A stretch of 64,000 nucleotides of DNA, taken from positions 1,055,231-1,119,230 of the forward strand of contig JAJCZU010000004.1 of the NCBI GenBank assembly GCA_029262235.1, given 5' to 3'. Source of the DNA: Candidatus Eiseniibacteriota bacterium. Lineage in GTDB: Bacteria > Orphanbacterota > Orphanbacteria > Orphanbacterales > Orphanbacteraceae. Under the pieces are notes generated by a model that saw only the letters and a program-made list of their open reading frames with translations, was not told where the DNA came from and did not search any database. Numbering within the stretch: the stretch's first letter is position 1; each line of letters begins with the position of its first letter. Both the position numbers and the translations under genes were made by a program. Shown here piece by piece: positions 36,850 through 44,645 of the stretch.

Positions 36850-37479
36850 GTGAAAACCGCCACGTCCATCCTGTTCGTCCTTCTGCTGGCGGGGGGGTGT
36901 TTCTTCGAACCGCGCCAGGCCGAAGAGGGGACGGGCGGCCAGACGGAGGTCTGCAGCGTGCCTTCCAGCCCCGACGCGATTCCCCAGGAACTGATCGACG
37001 GCGTGGTGAATATCTCCTGGGACCGGTTTTCGTGTCTCTACGCGGAAGACTTCGTGTTCATCCCCGACGCGGCCGATGTAGTCGATCTCGCCGAGAACGG
37101 CATCACCTACCCGGATCCGTGGGGGCTCGACCTCGAATTCACGACATTCAACGACATCAGAGCGTGTCACAACGGCTCGCTCCGTCAGGTGGGTGCCATC
37201 GAGCTCGTTCTTGACGACATCGACTTCCTGCCCGACGACGACCTGAGCCTCGAGGAGTTCACGGCGAAGTACACACTCACGATCTTTTCGCTCTCCGTCG
37301 AGACGGGGGTGTCCGGGGAATTCGTTTACGAAGGCGTCTGGGAGATCACGACCGTAGAGACCGACGAGGGGTGGAAGATCTCCGAATGGGTCGATCTGCA
37401 GTCGGGGGGCCAGAACCCCACCTGGGGATTTCTCAAGGGGCAGGTCAACGGCGGGGTTGATTTCTGCGACCCGCGTTAA
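36850..37479 (+). CDS. Lipoprotein, probable diverged member of the paralogous array
   Basis: A 209-residue lipoprotein with lipobox LLAGGC (Cys near residue 17) and a GTG start. The order of its parts resembles the eight clear paralogues downstream: a helical start (QELIDGVVNISWDRFSCLYA), EDFVFIPDAADV where they have a D-x-R-Y-x-F segment, beta strands AIELVLDDIDFLP and EFTAKYTLTIFSL, WKISEWVDLQS where they have DWVIVKQEDQ, and PTWGFLKGQV where they have W-x-x-[LIV]-K-x-LFR. Direct identity is low, so the relationship is inferred from layout. An NTF2/SnoaL-like fold is a guess. It is 11 nt behind the barrel gene and probably co-transcribed with it. Confidence 0.6.
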   Translation: MKTATSILFVLLLAGGCFFEPRQAEEGTGGQTEVCSVPSSPDAIPQELIDGVVNISWDRFSCLYAEDFVFIPDAADVVDLAENGITYPDPWGLDLEFTTFNDIRACHNGSLRQVGAIELVLDDIDFLPDDDLSLEEFTAKYTLTIFSLSVETGVSGEFVYEGVWEITTVETDEGWKISEWVDLQSGGQNPTWGFLKGQVNGGVDFCDPR

Positions 37480-37547
37480 GATAATTCTCGTAATGGTTTA
37501 GGATGATGAACCTGGCCACCGGCGCGCAGGCTGACGGGCTCGCTCGC

Positions 37548-37577
37548 TTGACAACCGAACCCGGCGGGTGGTACAGT
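37548..37577 (+). promoter_or_regulatory. Promoter of the paralogous lipoprotein array
   Basis: TTGACA (37548-37553), 18-nt spacer, TACAGT (37572-37577). It lies 137 nt upstream of the first clear array gene, leaving a long leader. Confidence 0.6.
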
Positions 37578-37599
37578 TACGTTCCCCTCGGGTGTCTGC

Positions 37600-37678
37600 G
37601 TATTAAGTCCCACGCATTAATGGGAATACCGTTTGCTTGCAAATCATGGACGACGTCGGCGTGCATTTCGCGCCGACG
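37600..37678 (+). promoter_or_regulatory. Structured 5' leader of the array
   Basis: Two potential hairpins lie between promoter and gene. The first pairs GTATT (37600-37604) with AATAC (37625-37629), and CCCA with TGGG inside it. The second is a perfect 8-bp stem, CGTCGGCG (37654-37661) with CGCCGACG (37671-37678), around a 9-nt loop. The ribosome site GGAGGTG (37701-37707) follows. This may be a protein-binding or attenuation element; I recognise no riboswitch class. Confidence 0.5.
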
Positions 37679-37713
37679 GATCGATAGACCGATCTCTTCT
37701 GGAGGTGACTGCA

Positions 37714-38340
37714 TTGAGCTTCGCTGATCAAAGGAACGCGTTTCTCGTTCCGCTCGCTTTTCTACTCGTCCTCAGTATCGGGGCCGGCTTTCTCGGGTGC
37801 TCCGCCTCTCCGGACGAAGGTAAGCCCGATCCGGGTGACACGACCACGGTCGAGATCGGGCGCGGCACGATCGACAGTCTGCTGAGTACGTTTTTCCCGG
37901 AACACTATTCGAATCAGGACAGCATCGATTATGAAGAGATGCTCGACGACCGGTACTCGTTCCAGAAGCTGCCGGACGAACCGGATGATCCGATCGAGAC
38001 CCTCTTCTGGGACAAGACGGAAGAAATGCGGATCGCCGGGCGCATGTTCCGGGGTACGCCGAACGGCGCCGGCCAGTCCGTCGAATCGATTACGCTGAAT
38101 ATCAACGTCGGGTCCACAACACCTTCGTTCGATACGGACCAGCCCGACGACGAAGACTGGTTCGACGTGGTCGCGATCGTGGACATGACGGTCGTTCTGA
38201 ACGATCCGAGCCAGTCGGACGGTTCCGGTATCCTGAATCTGCTGATCGACTCGGAACAGAAGTTCATCGTCACGGAAGACAAGGACTCGCCCGGCGACTG
38301 GGTCGTCGTGAAGCAGGAAGACCAGGCGCGCATTCAATAG
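37714..38340 (+). CDS. Array lipoprotein A (single domain)
   Basis: A 208-residue lipoprotein. A signal peptide with lipobox GFLGC is followed by a short acidic linker and one copy of the array domain: RGTIDSLLSTFFPEHYSN, then MLDDRYSFQKLP, LFWDKTEEMRIAGRMFRG, SVESITLNINVG, the WFDVVAIVDMTVVLND strand and the NLLIDSEQKFIV strand, ending with DWVVVKQEDQARIQ. It lacks the W-x-x-[LIV]-K-x-LFR tail found on most copies. The TTG start is picked because GGAGGTG lies 6 nt upstream. A long leader precedes it and an intrinsic terminator follows, so it can be expressed alone. The fold may be NTF2/SnoaL-like; function unknown. Confidence 0.8.
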   Translation: MSFADQRNAFLVPLAFLLVLSIGAGFLGCSASPDEGKPDPGDTTTVEIGRGTIDSLLSTFFPEHYSNQDSIDYEEMLDDRYSFQKLPDEPDDPIETLFWDKTEEMRIAGRMFRGTPNGAGQSVESITLNINVGSTTPSFDTDQPDDEDWFDVVAIVDMTVVLNDPSQSDGSGILNLLIDSEQKFIVTEDKDSPGDWVVVKQEDQARIQ

Positions 38341-38388
38341 CATGAGAGCGACTGCCTGCACGAGTTCCCTTCGCGTTTGATTTTTACG

Positions 38389-38420
38389 GGGAGCTTCCCG
38401 ATCGGGAGGCTCCCTTTTTT
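38389..38420 (+). terminator. Intrinsic terminator after array gene A
   Basis: An 11-bp stem GGGAGCTTCCC/GGGAGGCTCCC with one T-G wobble, a GATC tetraloop and six T residues. A textbook Rho-independent terminator that isolates gene A from the rest of the array. Confidence 0.92.
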
Positions 38421-38472
38421 CATTTGCCGCCATGCGCATTCCCGGAGGTTTGAAGAACGATTCCTGGCTACC

Positions 38473-38508
38473 GGTTTGAGGGAGCTACCGTCTCGTTCAC
38501 ATCAAACC
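38473..38508 (+). promoter_or_regulatory. Inverted repeat before the ribosome site of array gene B
   Basis: GGTTTGA (38473-38479) and TCAAACC (38502-38508) form a 7-bp stem with a 22-nt loop, ending 4 nt before GGAGGTGG. Like gene A, this member has a possible hairpin just before its ribosome site, though the two sequences differ. Confidence 0.35.
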
Positions 38509-38524
38509 TGCTGGAGGTGGCAAC

Positions 38525-39157
38525 ATGAAAAACGCCGCACGAAGAAACGACTTCCTGGTTCCGCTGATGACGCCGGTCGCCGTATGGATCGCGATCGGAG
38601 GGTTCGGCTGCGGTACGGTGCCGTGCACGACGCCCGAGTGCACCGGGGGCCGAACGGAAACGCTGAGTGAAATCACGCGGGGCACCGTAGACAGCCTGAT
38701 CGCGGTCTACCTTCCTCACGTCTACTCCAACACCGACAGCGCCGAATATGAGGCGATGCTCGACGACCGCTACTCGTTCCAGAGACTGCCCGACGATCCG
38801 GACACGCCGGTGCAGGACCTCTTCTGGGACAAGTTCGAAGAACTGCGCATCGGCGGCAGGATGTTCCGGGGCACGCCGAACGTTGCCGGCCAGTCGGTCG
38901 AGTCCATCACACTCAATGTAAACGTCGGAAGCAAGACGCCGTCGTTCGACACCGACCAGCCGGACGACGAGGCGTGGATCGACGTCTTCGCGATCGTCGA
39001 CATGACCGTGGTGCTGAACGATCCGGGTCAGTCCGACGGGTCCGGCATCCTGAACCTGCTGATCGATTCCGAACAGAAGTTCGTGGCGGCCGATGATCGC
39101 GATTCCGCGGGCCTCTGGGTCGTCGTGAAGCAGGAGGATCGCGCCCGCATCAACTAG
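38525..39157 (+). CDS. Array lipoprotein B (single domain)
   Basis: A 210-residue paralogue of gene A. The signal sequence is short and the presumed lipobox GFGC is imperfect; a second Cys (TVPC) follows, so lipidation is less certain than for other members. One array domain follows: RGTVDSLIAVYLPHVYSN, MLDDRYSFQRLP, LFWDKFEELRIGGRMFRG, SVESITLNVNVG, VFAIVDMTVVLND, NLLIDSEQKFV. It ends RARIN without the C-terminal W-K-LFR tail, as in A. A and B therefore look like one subgroup. A strong ribosome site (GGAGGTGG) precedes the ATG, and a long hairpin follows the stop. Confidence 0.78.
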   Translation: MKNAARRNDFLVPLMTPVAVWIAIGGFGCGTVPCTTPECTGGRTETLSEITRGTVDSLIAVYLPHVYSNTDSAEYEAMLDDRYSFQRLPDDPDTPVQDLFWDKFEELRIGGRMFRGTPNVAGQSVESITLNVNVGSKTPSFDTDQPDDEAWIDVFAIVDMTVVLNDPGQSDGSGILNLLIDSEQKFVAADDRDSAGLWVVVKQEDRARIN

Positions 39158-39165
39158 AGGGGACG

Positions 39166-39195
39166 GGGGCGGCATGGCCCGTGCCGTGCCGCCCC
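39166..39195 (+). terminator. Hairpin without T-tract after array gene B
   Basis: A 13-bp stem with one wobble (GGGGCGGCA...TGCCGCCCC arms, CCGT tetraloop) 8 nt past the stop codon. No U-run follows, so it may act with Rho or protect the 3' end rather than terminate by itself. Confidence 0.5.
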
Positions 39196-39259
39196 GGATG
39201 TGTTACGCTTCAAGCAGATTCCAGAAGAGACTCCTCACGATTCATAAAAGGACCTGCCG

Positions 39260-39961
39260 ATGCCTGTTCGATCGCTTTTCATGCTTTTCTCACGCCTCTG
39301 CTTCGCCCTCGTTCTCGCCGCGCCCCTGATCCTGGCCGTCGGCTGCGGCGACGACGAGAACCCCGCGGACAATGGCAACGGTGATGGCGACACGACCACG
39401 GTCGAGATCGGGCGCGGCACGATCGACAGCCTGCTGAGCCTGTTCTTCCCGGAGGCTTATTCGAACCACGACAGCATCAAGTACGAAGAGACGCTCGATG
39501 AGCGCTACTCGTTCCAGAAACTGCCCCACGATCCCGACGATCCGATCGAGGAACTGTTCTGGGACAAGGCGGAAGAGCTGCGGATCGCGGGTCGCATGTT
39601 TCGCGGCACAGCCAACGGCGCCGGGCAGTCCGTCGAATCGATCACGCTGAACATCAACGTCGGGGCGACCACGCCGTCATTCGACACGGACCAGCCCGAT
39701 GACGAAGAGTGGTTCGACATCGTGGCCATCATCGACATGACGGTCGTTCTGAACGATCCGAACCAGTCGGACGGCACGGGAATCCTGAACCTGCTGATCG
39801 ACTCGGAGCAGAAGTTCATCGTGACGGCCGAGGACGACGGCGCGGGCGACTGGGTGATCGTGAAGCAGGAAGACCAGCAACGGATCAACAAGGGGCCGAA
39901 GCCCGGCGCGCCGAACACGGCAGGTTCGGCCTGGAGCGGGCTCAAGAGTCTCTTTCGCTGA
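39260..39961 (+). CDS. Array lipoprotein C (single domain with tail motif)
   Basis: A 233-residue lipoprotein with lipobox LAVGC followed by GDDENPADNGNGDGDTTTV, the acidic linker shared with D and E. The single array domain starts RGTIDSLLSLFFPEAYSN and includes LFWDKAEELRIAGRMFRG, SVESITLNINVG, IVAIIDMTVVLNDP and NLLIDSEQKFIVT. After the QEDQQRI end of the domain comes a 24-residue tail finishing SAWSGLKSLFR, the first array copy of the tail motif. AAGGA precedes the ATG. From here to H the spacers are 22-62 nt, so C-H are likely one transcript. Confidence 0.82.
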   Translation: MPVRSLFMLFSRLCFALVLAAPLILAVGCGDDENPADNGNGDGDTTTVEIGRGTIDSLLSLFFPEAYSNHDSIKYEETLDERYSFQKLPHDPDDPIEELFWDKAEELRIAGRMFRGTANGAGQSVESITLNINVGATTPSFDTDQPDDEEWFDIVAIIDMTVVLNDPNQSDGTGILNLLIDSEQKFIVTAEDDGAGDWVIVKQEDQQRINKGPKPGAPNTAGSAWSGLKSLFR

Positions 39962-40011
39962 TGAGCGGAGGCGGCTCCTGTAACGCGCCCCATTATCCTG
40001 AAGGGAAAATC

Positions 40012-41256
40012 ATGAGATTGCGATCCAGACACGTCGCGAGCCTGTTCGTGGCGCTCGCCGTCGCACTGCCGGCGTTGTTCACCGGGTGCGGCGACGACAA
40101 CAATCCCGCGGACCCGGGGAACGGCGACGGCGACACGACCACGGTAAGCGCCGGACGCGGCACGATCGACAGCCTGCTGAGTCAGTTCTTCCCCGAGGTC
40201 TACTCGAACCGGAAATACGACGCCTACGCAAAGATGCTCGACAGCCGTTACCAGTTCCGCAAGCTCGCCGACTTTCCGGGCCAGTTCGACAACGAACGGA
40301 TCTGGGATCGCGACGAAGAACTCAGCATCGCGCGGGTCATGTTCGACGGAACGGCGAATGCGAACCGGCAGAGCGTCGAATCGATCACGCTGAATATTAA
40401 TGTGGGCTCAACTACGCCCTCTGACCACGCCGACGAACCGGGCAACGAAGAGTGGTTCGATGTCGTAGCGATCGTCGACATGACCGTTGTCATAAGCGAT
40501 CCCACACAGGACGACGGCACCGGCATTCTGAATCTTCTTGTCGACTCGAATCAGAACTTCGTCGTAACCGAAGACGCAGACTCGCCCGGCGACTGGGTCG
40601 TCGTGCGCCAGGAGGACCGGTCAAGCATCGAGAAGAGCGTGCCCGGCGACGGCGCCACCGAAGAAACGAGCTGGGGCGCCATCAAGGATCTCTTCCGCGT
40701 GGCCGCAAGCGGCCGGAACACGATCGACGAACTCATCGAGGAACACTTCCCCGAAGTCTACGAACGCCGGCTCTACGCGGACTACGCGAACATGCTCGAC
40801 CCGCGTTACACGTTTCAGAAGCTGCCGGACGATCCCGACCAGCCCGTCAGTGAACTGTTCTGGGACAAGTCGGAAGAACTCCAGATTACCGAGCGTATGT
40901 TCGACGGCGTTCCGAATCTTTCCGGCCAGCGGGTAAAGTCGATCTCGCTCAACATCCAGAACGGCGACATTTCACCCTCGCTCGATACGGACCAGGGGCC
41001 CGGCGAAGAGTGGTTCGACGTGCGATCGATCATTGATCTCACGGTCGTGCTGCACGAGCCGAGTCAGTCCGACGGTACCGGGATCCTGAATCTGCTGATC
41101 GACTCGGAGCAGAAGTTCATCGTCACCGCCGACCCCGATTCCCCGAACGACTGGGTGATCGTGAAGCAGGAAGATCAGCAGAGCATCGGCAAGGCCGGCG
41201 GCTCAGGTGCGACCGAGGAAGCGAGCTGGAGCGACGTCAAAGGTCTGTTCCGGTAG
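40012..41256 (+). CDS. Array lipoprotein D (two domains)
   Basis: A 414-residue lipoprotein with lipobox LFTGC and linker GDDNNPADPGNGDGDTTTV. It has two array domains: one at about 49-205 (RGTIDSLLSQFFPEVYSN, WDRDEELSIARVMFDGTAN) and one at about 237-395 (NTIDELIEEHFPEVYERR, LFWDKSEELQITERMFDG). Each is followed by the tail motif: TSWGAIKDLFR between them and ASWSDVKGLFR at the end, so the gene looks like two single-domain genes joined in frame. Its second half is close to the second half of F: 31 consecutive residues from NLLIDSEQKF to QEDQQ are identical. ATG 40012 has GAAGGG upstream; the frame is open further but that is shadow of gene C. Confidence 0.82.
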   Translation: MRLRSRHVASLFVALAVALPALFTGCGDDNNPADPGNGDGDTTTVSAGRGTIDSLLSQFFPEVYSNRKYDAYAKMLDSRYQFRKLADFPGQFDNERIWDRDEELSIARVMFDGTANANRQSVESITLNINVGSTTPSDHADEPGNEEWFDVVAIVDMTVVISDPTQDDGTGILNLLVDSNQNFVVTEDADSPGDWVVVRQEDRSSIEKSVPGDGATEETSWGAIKDLFRVAASGRNTIDELIEEHFPEVYERRLYADYANMLDPRYTFQKLPDDPDQPVSELFWDKSEELQITERMFDGVPNLSGQRVKSISLNIQNGDISPSLDTDQGPGEEWFDVRSIIDLTVVLHEPSQSDGTGILNLLIDSEQKFIVTADPDSPNDWVIVKQEDQQSIGKAGGSGATEEASWSDVKGLFR

Positions 41257-41288
41257 GGGCGTGTGCGCGTCAAACTAAAGAGGGATTC

Positions 41289-42530
41289 ATGAATCGTCAA
41301 TGGAATCGTATCAAGAGCCTGCTTCTCACGCTCACGCTCGCGCTGCCGGTGCTGCTGATCGGTTGCGGGGATGACAAGAACCCGACGAGCCAGGACAACG
41401 GGGACGGTGACACGACGACGGTGGAAATCGGTCGAGGCACGATCGACAGTCTGCTCTCGGTCTACTTTCCCGAGTACTACACGAACCGGAATCTCGATGC
41501 CTGCGCGGCCATGCTCGACGACCGCTACATGTTCCAGCGGCTCCCGAACGACCCGGGCGAGCCTGTCGATAACCTGGTCTGGGATCGCGACGAGGAACTG
41601 GCCATTGCAAAGGTCATGTTCGACGGCACGGCGAACGCGAACGGGCAGTCGGTCGAGTCGATCACGCTGAATATCAACGTGGGGTCAATCGTGCCGTCGG
41701 TCCATCCGGATGAACCGGCCGACGAAGAGTGGTTCGATGTCCTTGCGATCGTCGACATGACGGTCGTACTGAACGACCCGAATCAGAGTGACGGTACGGG
41801 GATTTTGAATGTGCTGATCGACTCGGAGCAGAAGTTCGTCGTTACCGAGGACGCGGACTCGCCCGGCGACTGGGTCTGCGTGCGCCAGGAGGACCGGAAC
41901 CGCATCAATCGAGGCGTGCCGGGTGATGGTGCGACGGAAGACGCGGCCTGGAGCGACATCAAGAGCCTCTTCCGCGTCGCCGCAAGCAAACGCGGTACGA
42001 TCAGCGAGCTGCTGACCGAGTACTTCCCCGAAGTGTACGAACGCAAGCTCCACGCCGACTACGCGAGCATGCTCGAACCCCGATACACGTTTCAGAAACT
42101 GCCTGACGATCCGGATCAGCCGATCGACGACCTGTTCTGGAACAAGTCTGAGGAGCTGCGGATTACCCGCAGGATGTTCAACGGGAAAGCGAGCGATGCA
42201 GGTCATCGGGTGCGATGGATCGCGCTCAATATTCAAAACGAGGCTGTGACTCCGTCCTTCGACACCGACCAGCAGCCGGGCGATGAGTGGTTCGACGTGC
42301 TTTCGACGATCGATCTCGTCGTCCAGGTGAACGACCCGAGCCAGTCGGACGGTACGGGTCTCTTGAACCTGCTGATCGATGCGAGTCAGAGATTCATCGT
42401 CGCGGCCGACCCGGATTCCCCGGACGAATGGGTGATCGTGAAGCAGGAAGACCAGGGGCGAATCAACAAGGGCGGCATCTCGGCGACCGAGGAGACCAGC
42501 TGGGGAGCGGTCAAGGATCTGTTCCGCTAG
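41289..42530 (+). CDS. Array lipoprotein E (two domains)
   Basis: A 413-residue lipoprotein, lipobox LLIGC then GDDKNPTSQDNGDGDTTTV. The first domain (RGTIDSLLSVYFPEYYTN, WDRDEELAIAKVMFDGTAN) is closest to the first domain of D; both use WDRDEEL rather than FWDKTEEL. The second (GTISELLTEYFPEVYERK, LFWNKSEELRITRRMFNG) parallels the second domain of D. Tail motifs follow both: AAWSDIKSLFR and TSWGAVKDLFR. The shared two-domain plan and junction (LFRVAASKR here, LFRVAASGR in D) show that D and E descend from one already fused gene. The gap from D is 32 nt. Confidence 0.82.
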   Translation: MNRQWNRIKSLLLTLTLALPVLLIGCGDDKNPTSQDNGDGDTTTVEIGRGTIDSLLSVYFPEYYTNRNLDACAAMLDDRYMFQRLPNDPGEPVDNLVWDRDEELAIAKVMFDGTANANGQSVESITLNINVGSIVPSVHPDEPADEEWFDVLAIVDMTVVLNDPNQSDGTGILNVLIDSEQKFVVTEDADSPGDWVCVRQEDRNRINRGVPGDGATEDAAWSDIKSLFRVAASKRGTISELLTEYFPEVYERKLHADYASMLEPRYTFQKLPDDPDQPIDDLFWNKSEELRITRRMFNGKASDAGHRVRWIALNIQNEAVTPSFDTDQQPGDEWFDVLSTIDLVVQVNDPSQSDGTGLLNLLIDASQRFIVAADPDSPDEWVIVKQEDQGRINKGGISATEETSWGAVKDLFR

Positions 42531-42592
42531 CGGAATCGGATGAATCGAGGAGTGCGGTCCACACGGGAGGCGTGCCGCCGAAGGAGGCTTCG

Positions 42593-43915
42593 ATGAGGCT
42601 GTTCGTTCGCAATGGCTGCGCTGGTGTCGCGCCGGCGATCCCGCGGATCGCTCGCGTCGCTCGCGTCGCGCGCGCCGTGCTGCTCCCGCTCACCTTCGTG
42701 CTGCCGGCGCTCCTCATCGGCTGTGGCGACGACAGCAATCCCTCCGATCCCGCCGGCGGCACGCAAGACACTACCGGTACTTGTGGCGCCCGCGCAGGCG
42801 ACAGCCTGGTCTCCGTTTACTTCCCCTGCGTCTTTACGAACCAGGACAGCGCCGGGTTCGAACAGATGCTCGATGACCGGTACACTTTCGTGAAGCTTCC
42901 CGCATTCCCCGGTCAACCCGAACGAGATCGAATCTGCGATCGTGAAGATGTTCTCCGCATTGTCGGACGCATGTTCCGCGGGGAGCAGAACCCGGACGGG
43001 CTCTCTGTCGAGTCGATCACGGTGAACATCAATGTAGTGTCGACCACGCCATCGTTCGACATTCGTCAGGAAGTCGACGAGACCTGGTTCGACGTTGTCG
43101 CGATCGTCGACATGACGGTCGTCCTGAACGATTCGAACAGCACCGACGGAACCGGGATTCTGAATCTACTGATCGACTCGAATCAGAAGTTCGTCATCAC
43201 CCAGGATGTCAATTCGCCCGGTGAGTGGGTGATCGTGAAGCAGGAGGACCAGGCGCGAATCAACCGGTTGAGCGTCGCCGGCCCGCCGCGCACGGAGAGT
43301 TCGACCTGGACGCAGCTCCTGTCTCTCTTCGACTGGACCGATGAAACCGGCGGCGATGGAAACGATGTGTCCCGGGCAACCATTCCCGATCTGCTGCACG
43401 GCTGGTTCCCGTACGTTTACTCCCATCAGGACAGTGCCGGTTACGATCTGGCGCTGGACGATCGTTACACTTTCCAGAGGCTCCCGGACGACCCGGATGA
43501 TCCTGACGAAGATTTGTTCTGGGATAAGACGGAAGAAGCGCGGATCGCCGGCAGGATGTTCCGGGGGACACCGAATGACTCCGGGCAGTCGGTCGAGTCG
43601 ATCACGCTGAACATCAACGTGGGAAGTACCGTGCCCTCGTTTGACGTCGATCAGCCGCCCGATGAAGAGTGGTTCGACGTGGTTACGATCGTCGACATGA
43701 CAGTCGTACTGAACGACCCGAACCTGTCGGACGGAACCGGCATCCTGAACCTGCTGATCGATTCCGAGCAGAAGTTCATCGTCACCGCCGACCCCGACTC
43801 CCCTAACGACTGGGTGATCGTGAAGCAGGAAGATCAGCAGCGCATCCAGAAGGCCGGCGGGTCGCAGGCGACCGAGGAAGCGAGCTGGAGCGACGTCAAG
43901 GGACTGTTCCGGTAG
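42593..43915 (+). CDS. Array lipoprotein F (two domains, different junction)
   Basis: A 440-residue lipoprotein. Its N-terminus carries a short repeat (RIARVARVARA) before the signal core and lipobox LLIGC, then GDDSNPSDPAGG. The first domain has CGARAGDSLVSVYFPCVFTN, MLDDRYTFVKLP and the odd DREDVLRIVGRMFRG; the second has ATIPDLLHGWFPYVYSHQ and LFWDKTEEARIAGRMFRG. The middle tail is diverged (STWTQLLSLFD) and the linker unlike that of D/E, so the domain fusion here probably arose separately. The second half ends ASWSDVKGLFR and is nearly the same as D's end. AAGGAGG precedes the ATG. Confidence 0.82.
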   Translation: MRLFVRNGCAGVAPAIPRIARVARVARAVLLPLTFVLPALLIGCGDDSNPSDPAGGTQDTTGTCGARAGDSLVSVYFPCVFTNQDSAGFEQMLDDRYTFVKLPAFPGQPERDRICDREDVLRIVGRMFRGEQNPDGLSVESITVNINVVSTTPSFDIRQEVDETWFDVVAIVDMTVVLNDSNSTDGTGILNLLIDSNQKFVITQDVNSPGEWVIVKQEDQARINRLSVAGPPRTESSTWTQLLSLFDWTDETGGDGNDVSRATIPDLLHGWFPYVYSHQDSAGYDLALDDRYTFQRLPDDPDDPDEDLFWDKTEEARIAGRMFRGTPNDSGQSVESITLNINVGSTVPSFDVDQPPDEEWFDVVTIVDMTVVLNDPNLSDGTGILNLLIDSEQKFIVTADPDSPNDWVIVKQEDQQRIQKAGGSQATEEASWSDVKGLFR

Positions 43916-43969
43916 CAGAGGTCCGGGCATGCGCGATCGACTAGTTCTGAGAGTAAGAAGGCAGGTCCC

Positions 43970-44623
43970 ATGAGGATGTTTCTACTTTTGCTCGCGGTTC
44001 TCCTGGTAGCAGGTTGCGGCGGCGACAGCAATCCGTCGGATCCCAGCGCCAACAACGAGCCGGCCCCGCCGCCGGAGCGCGCGACGATCGACTCGCTCAT
44101 CACGGCGTACTTCCCGTATTACTATTCGCGCCGGGACAGCGCCGCGTACGATGCGATGCTGCTGGACGATTTCCATTTTCATAAAGGCGATCCTGACAAT
44201 CCCGTCGAAGATCTCTACTGGGACAAGACCGAGGAGCTAAACATGGCGGGGCGGATGTTTCGCGGCACGCCGAACTTCAGGGGTCAGACGCTCGAAGGGC
44301 TGGCGCTTCAGATCCGCGATCTCACGATCGCGCCGTCCGATCATCCGGACAAGCCCGCGGAGATCGAGTGGTTCGAAGTCGAATCCAACATCGAACTGTT
44401 CGCTACGCTCCGGGATCCGAACGCTTCGGACGGGTCGGGCTACCTGTTCCTGGCGATCCAATCGCCGCAGACATTTATCGTGGCACCCGATCCGGCTTCT
44501 CCCGGTGACTGGGGGCTGGTGCACCATTTCGACCGGGGGGCCGCGCAATCGAGGACAGGGGGATCGGACGGCGGCGGGGCCGTGGACGCGAGCTGGTCCG
44601 ATCTGAAGGGTCTCTTTCGGTAG
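43970..44623 (+). CDS. Array lipoprotein G (single, diverged domain)
   Basis: A 217-residue lipoprotein with lipobox LVAGC, then GGDSNPSDPSANN. The one domain is recognisable but diverged: ATIDSLITAYFPYYYSRR, MLLDDFHFHKGDPDN, LYWDKTEELNMAGRMFRG, then TLEGLALQIRDLTI in place of SVESITLNINVG. The NLLIDSEQKFIV strand reads YLFLAIQSPQTFIV, and QEDQ is replaced by VHHFDRG. The tail ASWSDLKGLFR is intact. Conservation of the tail while the body drifts suggests the tail is functionally important. Confidence 0.8.
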   Translation: MRMFLLLLAVLLVAGCGGDSNPSDPSANNEPAPPPERATIDSLITAYFPYYYSRRDSAAYDAMLLDDFHFHKGDPDNPVEDLYWDKTEELNMAGRMFRGTPNFRGQTLEGLALQIRDLTIAPSDHPDKPAEIEWFEVESNIELFATLRDPNASDGSGYLFLAIQSPQTFIVAPDPASPGDWGLVHHFDRGAAQSRTGGSDGGGAVDASWSDLKGLFR

Positions 44624-44645
44624 TAAAATGTGGAATGGCTACGTC

